The notes beneath the pieces are model-generated. The model was not told the DNA's origin. It searched no databases and was given only the letters and a program-made list of their open reading frames with translations. Shown here piece after piece: positions 60,279 to 64,000 of a DNA stretch of 64,000 nucleotides (position 1 is its first letter; the number at the start of each line of letters is the position of its first letter). Source of the DNA: Microbacterium nymphoidis (lineage in GTDB: Bacteria; Actinomycetota; Actinomycetes; Actinomycetales; Microbacteriaceae); contig NZ_JAJNOD010000001.1 of the NCBI RefSeq assembly GCF_021044885.1, forward strand, positions 1,426,001 to 1,490,000, in the 5' to 3' direction. Both the position numbers and the translations under genes were made by a program.

Positions 60279-61306
60279 CCGGTCTCGTCCACGGCACCAC
60301 CCGCGCGGTCGCCTTCGATGCGGATGGCACCGTCGAGACGGGGCTCGTCCACGTGCCGCACGCCCCCGCCCCGAGCACCGGCTTTCCCGTGGTGGTGTTC
60401 GGGCACATGACCACCGGGGCATCTCGTCGCTCGGCGCCCAGCACCGGTTCGCCCGAGCATCCCGAGTGGCGGCGGATGTCCCAGGGCGACGCGCTCTGCG
60501 ACGCCCTCCTCGCCCGCGGAATCGCGGTCCTGCGTCCCGACTACCCCGGTATCGGCAGCGCGGGAGAGCACCCCTACCTGATCGGACGGCCGCTGGGCGC
60601 GTCCCTGTGCGCCATGGTGCGTGCCCGCAGCACCATCGATGACCGGCTCGGGGATGACTGGCTCGCCGCAGGGCACTCGGAGGGCGCCGTCGCCGCGCTC
60701 TTCGCATCGGTGGCCCCGGAGCCCGACTCCCGCTCTCGACTGCGCGGCACGGCCGCATTCACGCCCGTCACCCGCATGGACCTCAGCATCCGCCTCGCCC
60801 GAGCGCTCCCCGCCGCTGTGCCGGGCTCTGGCGTGGTCTCCGCACTCATCGCTCTCATGCTGCGCGGGGCGAGCACCGAGGACGAGCGTCTGCGGGAGCT
60901 GATCGCCACCGACGGACTCAGCGACCGGGCGCGTGCACGCTGGGGCGACCTGGATCGGCTCTGCCTCACGGAGCTGTCCGCCCCCGGCTCCTGGGGAGAC
61001 ATCGCACCTGCGCGGATCGGCGGACGATCCGGCGACGAGCTCTTCCGGCTCCTGTACCGCTCCTTCCGAGCCAACGACGTGGCCGCCCTGCGCGGATTCC
61101 GCTCGCCGGTACGGATCGATGCGGCGCGGTTCGACGAGGTCGCTCCCGCGATCTCCACGGCGGCGCTCATGCAGACGTATCGACGTTCGGGAGCGGAGCT
61201 CACCGGGCGCTGGTGGCCCTCCCACCACTCCGGCACGATGCGCGCCCGTTACGCCCCGTCCGAGGCCGCGGACTGGATCGCGGCGCAGCTCGACGTCACG
61301 CCGTAG
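60275..61306 (+). CDS. Alpha/beta hydrolase
   Basis: This 343-residue protein has FPVVVFGHMTTGASRRSAP (oxyanion region), GIAVLRPDYPGIG and the nucleophile elbow AAGHSEGAVAALFAS with Ser in GHSEG. SPVRIDAARFDEVAP supplies the likely acid and the late WWPSHHSG the His. It is predicted to be a cytosolic esterase, lipase or peptidase. The GTG start overlaps the M28 gene, suggesting joint action on an amide or ester substrate. Its end overlaps the convergent small gene by 11 bp. Confidence 0.82.
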   Translation: MTGLVHGTTRAVAFDADGTVETGLVHVPHAPAPSTGFPVVVFGHMTTGASRRSAPSTGSPEHPEWRRMSQGDALCDALLARGIAVLRPDYPGIGSAGEHPYLIGRPLGASLCAMVRARSTIDDRLGDDWLAAGHSEGAVAALFASVAPEPDSRSRLRGTAAFTPVTRMDLSIRLARALPAAVPGSGVVSALIALMLRGASTEDERLRELIATDGLSDRARARWGDLDRLCLTELSAPGSWGDIAPARIGGRSGDELFRLLYRSFRANDVAALRGFRSPVRIDAARFDEVAPAISTAALMQTYRRSGAELTGRWWPSHHSGTMRARYAPSEAADWIAAQLDVTP

Positions 61307-61751
61307 CGGGGCGGGCGGCACCCTTCGGGCTGCGCTTGCGCGGCGCCTTCGGCTCGGCGTGCGCCACCATCTCCGATACCTCTTCCGGCTGCTCGGACGC
61401 GTCCAGTCTCAGTGCGTTCACCAGAGCGAGCCCGTGACGGGTGGTCAGCAGTAACCGCTGGTAGGGCGCATCCTCCGTGAGCTCGATGACGACGCCCTCG
61501 CGGTGACCGCGCACGACGACGAAGTCGGTGCCGGCGATGGAGTTCCATGTGCCCGCAGCGATCACACCGGGAATCTGCGTACCCGGCTTGCGGACGCCGC
61601 GCAGCCACGTCCACGGGTCATCGGTCAGCTGCACCCGCGTGATGTCCGAGCGGGAGACACGGATCGTGCTGCTGGGTGCGAAGGCGGCGGCACGCTCGGT
61701 GACGGACAACGAGATCTCGAGATTCGCAGAGTCCAGCAGCAGCGTCACCAT
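61296..61751 (-). CDS. Small protein with PH-like fold, function unknown
   Basis: This 151-residue protein is beta-rich to about residue 115 (LLLDSANLEISLSV, SDITRVQLTDDPWTWLRGV, GTDFVVVRGHREGVVIEL, RLLLTTRHGLALVNAL). A basic Lys/Arg/Pro tail follows (PKAPRKRSPKGAARP). The strand pattern and the 'TxHGLALVNAL' end resemble bacterial PH-like domains. No signal peptide or membrane helix is seen. GAGGGC lies just before the ATG. Confidence 0.7.
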   Translation of the reverse strand: MVTLLLDSANLEISLSVTERAAAFAPSSTIRVSRSDITRVQLTDDPWTWLRGVRKPGTQIPGVIAAGTWNSIAGTDFVVVRGHREGVVIELTEDAPYQRLLLTTRHGLALVNALRLDASEQPEEVSEMVAHAEPKAPRKRSPKGAARPATA

Positions 61752-61873
61752 GCCCTCAGTCTGCCAGCGTCCACCGACAGGCGGCAGGGAGAATCGCTAC
61801 GAAGCCCTAACGATCGGGGACGCCCCGCTGTCGGTCGCGGGTGGAAGGATGGCGGGAGAGGAAGGGAGTCGTG

Positions 61874-62896
61874 ATGAGCGTTCCGCTGCGGCTGGGCTAT
61901 AAGGCGTCTTCGGAGCAGTTCGGTCCGCGCGAGCTGGTCGATTTCGGTCGTATCGCCGAGCAGGTGGGTTTCGACTCCGTGTTCGTGAGCGATCACCTCC
62001 AGCCCTGGCGGCACCGAGGCGGTCACGCACCGGCCGCGATCCCGCTCCTGGGAGCCCTCGGCGAGCGCACCGAGCGCGTCCTGCTCGGAACCTCTGTGCT
62101 CACCCCGACGCTGAGGTATCACCCCGGGGTCATCGCTCAGGCGTTCGGTACACTCGGCGTGATGAACCCGGGCCGCATCATCCTGGGCGTGGGCACCGGG
62201 GAGGCACTGAACGAGGTGACGCTGGGACAGCCCTGGCCCGATTCGCCCGAGCGCTTCCAGCGCCTGAAAGAGGCCATCACGCTGATCCGCCGGCTGTGGA
62301 GCGAAGAGCGTGTCACGTTCGACGGCACCTACTACACCACCCACGACGCCACGATCTACGACCGCCCGGACCAGCGCGTGCCCATATACATCGGCGCCGC
62401 GGGACCGGCGGCCACACGCCTGGCCGGCCGGATCGCGGACGGGTTCATCACGACGAGCGGCAAGGACGACACGCTCTACACGGATACTCTCCTCCCCGCG
62501 CTCGACGAGGGGCTCGGCAAGCAGGGGCGCACGAGGGACGACATCGACACGCTGATCGAGGTCAAGGTCTCCCTGGCGCCGACCATCGCGCAAGCCCAGG
62601 AGAAAACGCGGTTCTGGGCGAACCTGGCGCTGTCTCCCGAAGAGAAGACGAGCGTTCACGATCCGGTGGAGATGGAACGGCTCGCCGATGCGCTGCCCAT
62701 CGAGCGCGCCGCCTCGAGGTTCATCGTGTCCGACGATGTCGACCAGCACGTCGCCGCCATCGAGCACTACCGCGACCTCGGATTCCGCCACCTGGTCTTC
62801 CATGACCCCGGCGAGGACCAGGAGGCCTTCCTGCGTCTCTACGGCGAAGAAGTGCTGCCCCGCCTCCGCGCACGCGAGGCCGCTGCGCGCCGGTGA
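61874..62896 (+). CDS. fgd: F420-dependent glucose-6-phosphate dehydrogenase-like protein
   Basis: This 340-residue luciferase-like TIM barrel is expected to reduce coenzyme F420 with glucose-6-phosphate. LRLGYKASSEQFGPRELVDFGRIAE, DSVFVSDHLQPWRHRGGHAP, LLGTSVLTPTLRYHPGVIAQAF and GVGTGEALNEVTLG match Fgd closely, including the His in SDHLQPWRH and the Glu in GTGEALNE used in catalysis. Length is right (Fgd1 is 336). ATG 61874 follows AAGGGAG. It overlaps the F420-biosynthesis gene after it, consistent with a shared F420 role. Confidence 0.92.
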   Translation: MSVPLRLGYKASSEQFGPRELVDFGRIAEQVGFDSVFVSDHLQPWRHRGGHAPAAIPLLGALGERTERVLLGTSVLTPTLRYHPGVIAQAFGTLGVMNPGRIILGVGTGEALNEVTLGQPWPDSPERFQRLKEAITLIRRLWSEERVTFDGTYYTTHDATIYDRPDQRVPIYIGAAGPAATRLAGRIADGFITTSGKDDTLYTDTLLPALDEGLGKQGRTRDDIDTLIEVKVSLAPTIAQAQEKTRFWANLALSPEEKTSVHDPVEMERLADALPIERAASRFIVSDDVDQHVAAIEHYRDLGFRHLVFHDPGEDQEAFLRLYGEEVLPRLRAREAAARR

Positions 62897-63564
62897 GCGC
62901 TGCGGCACCCGCGGGGTGGACGGTGGTCGTCCCCGTCAAACACACCTCGCACGGCGAATCACGCCTGCGGGCGGATGCGCAGCTCGCGCGGGCGATCGCG
63001 CTCGACACCCTGGAGCGCATCGCCGCCGCCCGGCGGGTGGAGCGGATCGTGCTGGTGACATCCGACGCCGCGCTCGCGGATGCGGCTCGGGAGCAGATCA
63101 CGAGCGCAGCGGTGGACGTCGTCGCCGAAGAGACCGCAGCGCCGGAATCGGTGAGAACCGCTCGCGCGGACCGGGCGGATGCGGTCGAGCATGCGCTCAA
63201 CGACGCCGTCCGTGCCGGACTGAACAGCGTCGGTGGCGGGTTCGTCGCGGTGATCCACGCCGACCTTCCCGCTCTGCATCCGGATGATCTGGACGCTGCC
63301 CTGCTCCTCGCCGCCGACATACCGTACGGCGCGGTGTCTGACAGCGAGGGAGTGGGCACCGTCATGCTCACCGCGCAGCATCCGCATGCTCTGCAGCCCT
63401 CGTTCGGCCATGACTCCTTCGCCCGGCACCTGGCTGCGGGTGCAACACCGCTGGCGGCCGCCCCGTCGCTGCGCCGCGATGTGGACACCCCGGTGCAGCT
63501 GAACGCCGCTCGCGACGCACCAGAGCTCACCCTGGGCCCGCGCACTCGCGCCCTGACCGGCTGA
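62893..63564 (+). CDS. cofC: 2-phospho-L-lactate (phosphoenolpyruvate) guanylyltransferase
   Basis: This 223-residue nucleotidyltransferase makes the activated three-carbon unit of F420. WTVVVPVKHTSHGESRL is the GTP-binding start, VLVTSDAALADAA and VAVIHADLPALHPDDLDAAL hold the metal Asp, and GVGTVMLTAQHPHALQPSFGHDSFARH is the conserved loop. In actinobacteria the enzyme (also called FbiD) uses phosphoenolpyruvate. The GTG start overlaps the fgd stop (GTGA). The gene is convergent with the CofD/FbiA gene. Confidence 0.92.
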   Translation: MSAAAPAGWTVVVPVKHTSHGESRLRADAQLARAIALDTLERIAAARRVERIVLVTSDAALADAAREQITSAAVDVVAEETAAPESVRTARADRADAVEHALNDAVRAGLNSVGGGFVAVIHADLPALHPDDLDAALLLAADIPYGAVSDSEGVGTVMLTAQHPHALQPSFGHDSFARHLAAGATPLAAAPSLRRDVDTPVQLNAARDAPELTLGPRTRALTG

Positions 63565-63659
63565 AGAACGGGCCCGGCGACACGGGGCTGAGCTGCCCGC
63601 GGGGCGGGGAGGAGGCGCCACCAGGTGCGCCGGTCCCCGATCGGCACCGTCGGCAGGCT

Positions 63660-64000
63660 TCAGCCCGCGAAGCCCTCGTCGTCGCGGACCGACAGCGCGG
63701 CGTTCCCGAGCGCAGCGGAGGTGTCGGCGTCCCGCATCCACAGCGGAACCACCGACACGTCGATACCTCCGGCCGCCACACCCGGTGCGAGCGCCACGTC
63801 CTCTTCGGCCATCAACCAGGCATCCAGCAGGCCGCCGCGATCACGTGCGCCGTAGTGTCCCGCGATCGCGGCCGCCGACGTCTCGACCCCGATGGTGGGC
63901 AGACACACATCCGCCATGCCTCGCACCACGGCGCCGCCGATCACCGGCGATACACCCACCACGGGGGCCGGAGCGAGCGCAAGCGCCTCGCGGATGCCGG
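63660..64000 (-). CDS. cofD: 2-phospho-L-lactate transferase CofD/FbiA (C-terminal part only)
   Basis: The frame continues beyond the window end. The visible C-terminal part has GIREALALAPAPVVGVSPVIGGAVV, then GMADVCLPTIGVETSAAAIAGHYG and LLDAWLMAEEDVAL, typical of CofD/FbiA, which joins the activated three-carbon unit to the flavin-like precursor Fo. It would use the product of the convergent CofC. About 95 bp separate the two stops; no clear terminator was found there. Confidence 0.9.
   Translation of the reverse strand, partial: GIREALALAPAPVVGVSPVIGGAVVRGMADVCLPTIGVETSAAAIAGHYGARDRGGLLDAWLMAEEDVALAPGVAAGGIDVSVVPLWMRDADTSAALGNAALSVRDDEGFAG

Overview
This is a high-GC window with many GTG starts, ATGA/GTGA stop-start overlaps, an F420 cofactor locus and a YkoEDC-type thiamine-precursor importer. 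These point to an actinobacterium, most likely a member of the Microbacteriaceae such as Microbacterium. That is inference from style and gene content; no rRNA or tRNA gene was recognised.

Layout. 1-3.8 kb: the end of an MmyB-type regulator, signal peptidase I and a polar amino-acid ABC importer. 4.0-10.4 kb: one leftward operon under a TPP riboswitch (10326-10428), coding for the ECF importer YkoE-YkoD-YkoC, then an S-adenosylhomocysteinase-fold protein that lacks key histidines, a deaminase-type amidohydrolase and a cupin. 10.5-16.5 kb: a Fic protein with a palindromic operator, an MFS carrier, a flippase-like membrane protein, a glycosyltransferase and a D,D-carboxypeptidase. 16.5-21.8 kb: L-rhamnose catabolism (DeoR regulator, class II aldolase, bifunctional RhaEW, rhamnulokinase). 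21.8-25.0 kb: a small type-VII-secretion-like partner protein, a WXG-containing putative effector and four tandem paralogous lipoproteins, one of them frameshifted. 25.2-34.4 kb: a ribose-type sugar ABC importer with RpiB/LacAB isomerase, amidotransferase-like protein, LacI regulator with twin operators, a beta-lactamase-family hydrolase and a small HTH protein. 34.5-38.5 kb: a heterodimeric ABC exporter. 38.9-41.6 kb: a KDPG-type aldolase and a repeat-rich membrane protein with a structured leader. 41.7-47.6 kb: a complete oxidative L-fucose pathway (dehydrogenase, lactonase, dehydratase, second dehydrogenase, hydrolase) with its GntR regulator; the motif ACATC-S-GATGT lies in both divergent promoter regions. 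47.6-49.6 kb: a J-domain/NERD protein and a 3-hydroxyisobutyryl-CoA hydrolase-like protein. 49.7-56.2 kb: an ABC-2 exporter whose ATPase carries an acidic disordered tail of about 1,580 residues. 56.4-61.8 kb: GPH symporter, AsnC-type regulator, M28 peptidase, alpha/beta hydrolase and a small unknown protein. 61.9-64.0 kb: F420 genes (Fgd, CofC/FbiD, CofD/FbiA).

The strongest candidates for something undescribed are the TPP-riboswitch operon with a His-less SAHH-like enzyme, the giant disordered ABC ATPase, and the type-VII-like effector with its four-copy lipoprotein array. Several genes start 6-7 nt after a -10 hexamer, so leaderless mRNAs look common here. One such start would create a 10-codon leader ORF inside a hairpin that masks the ribosome-binding site of the next gene.
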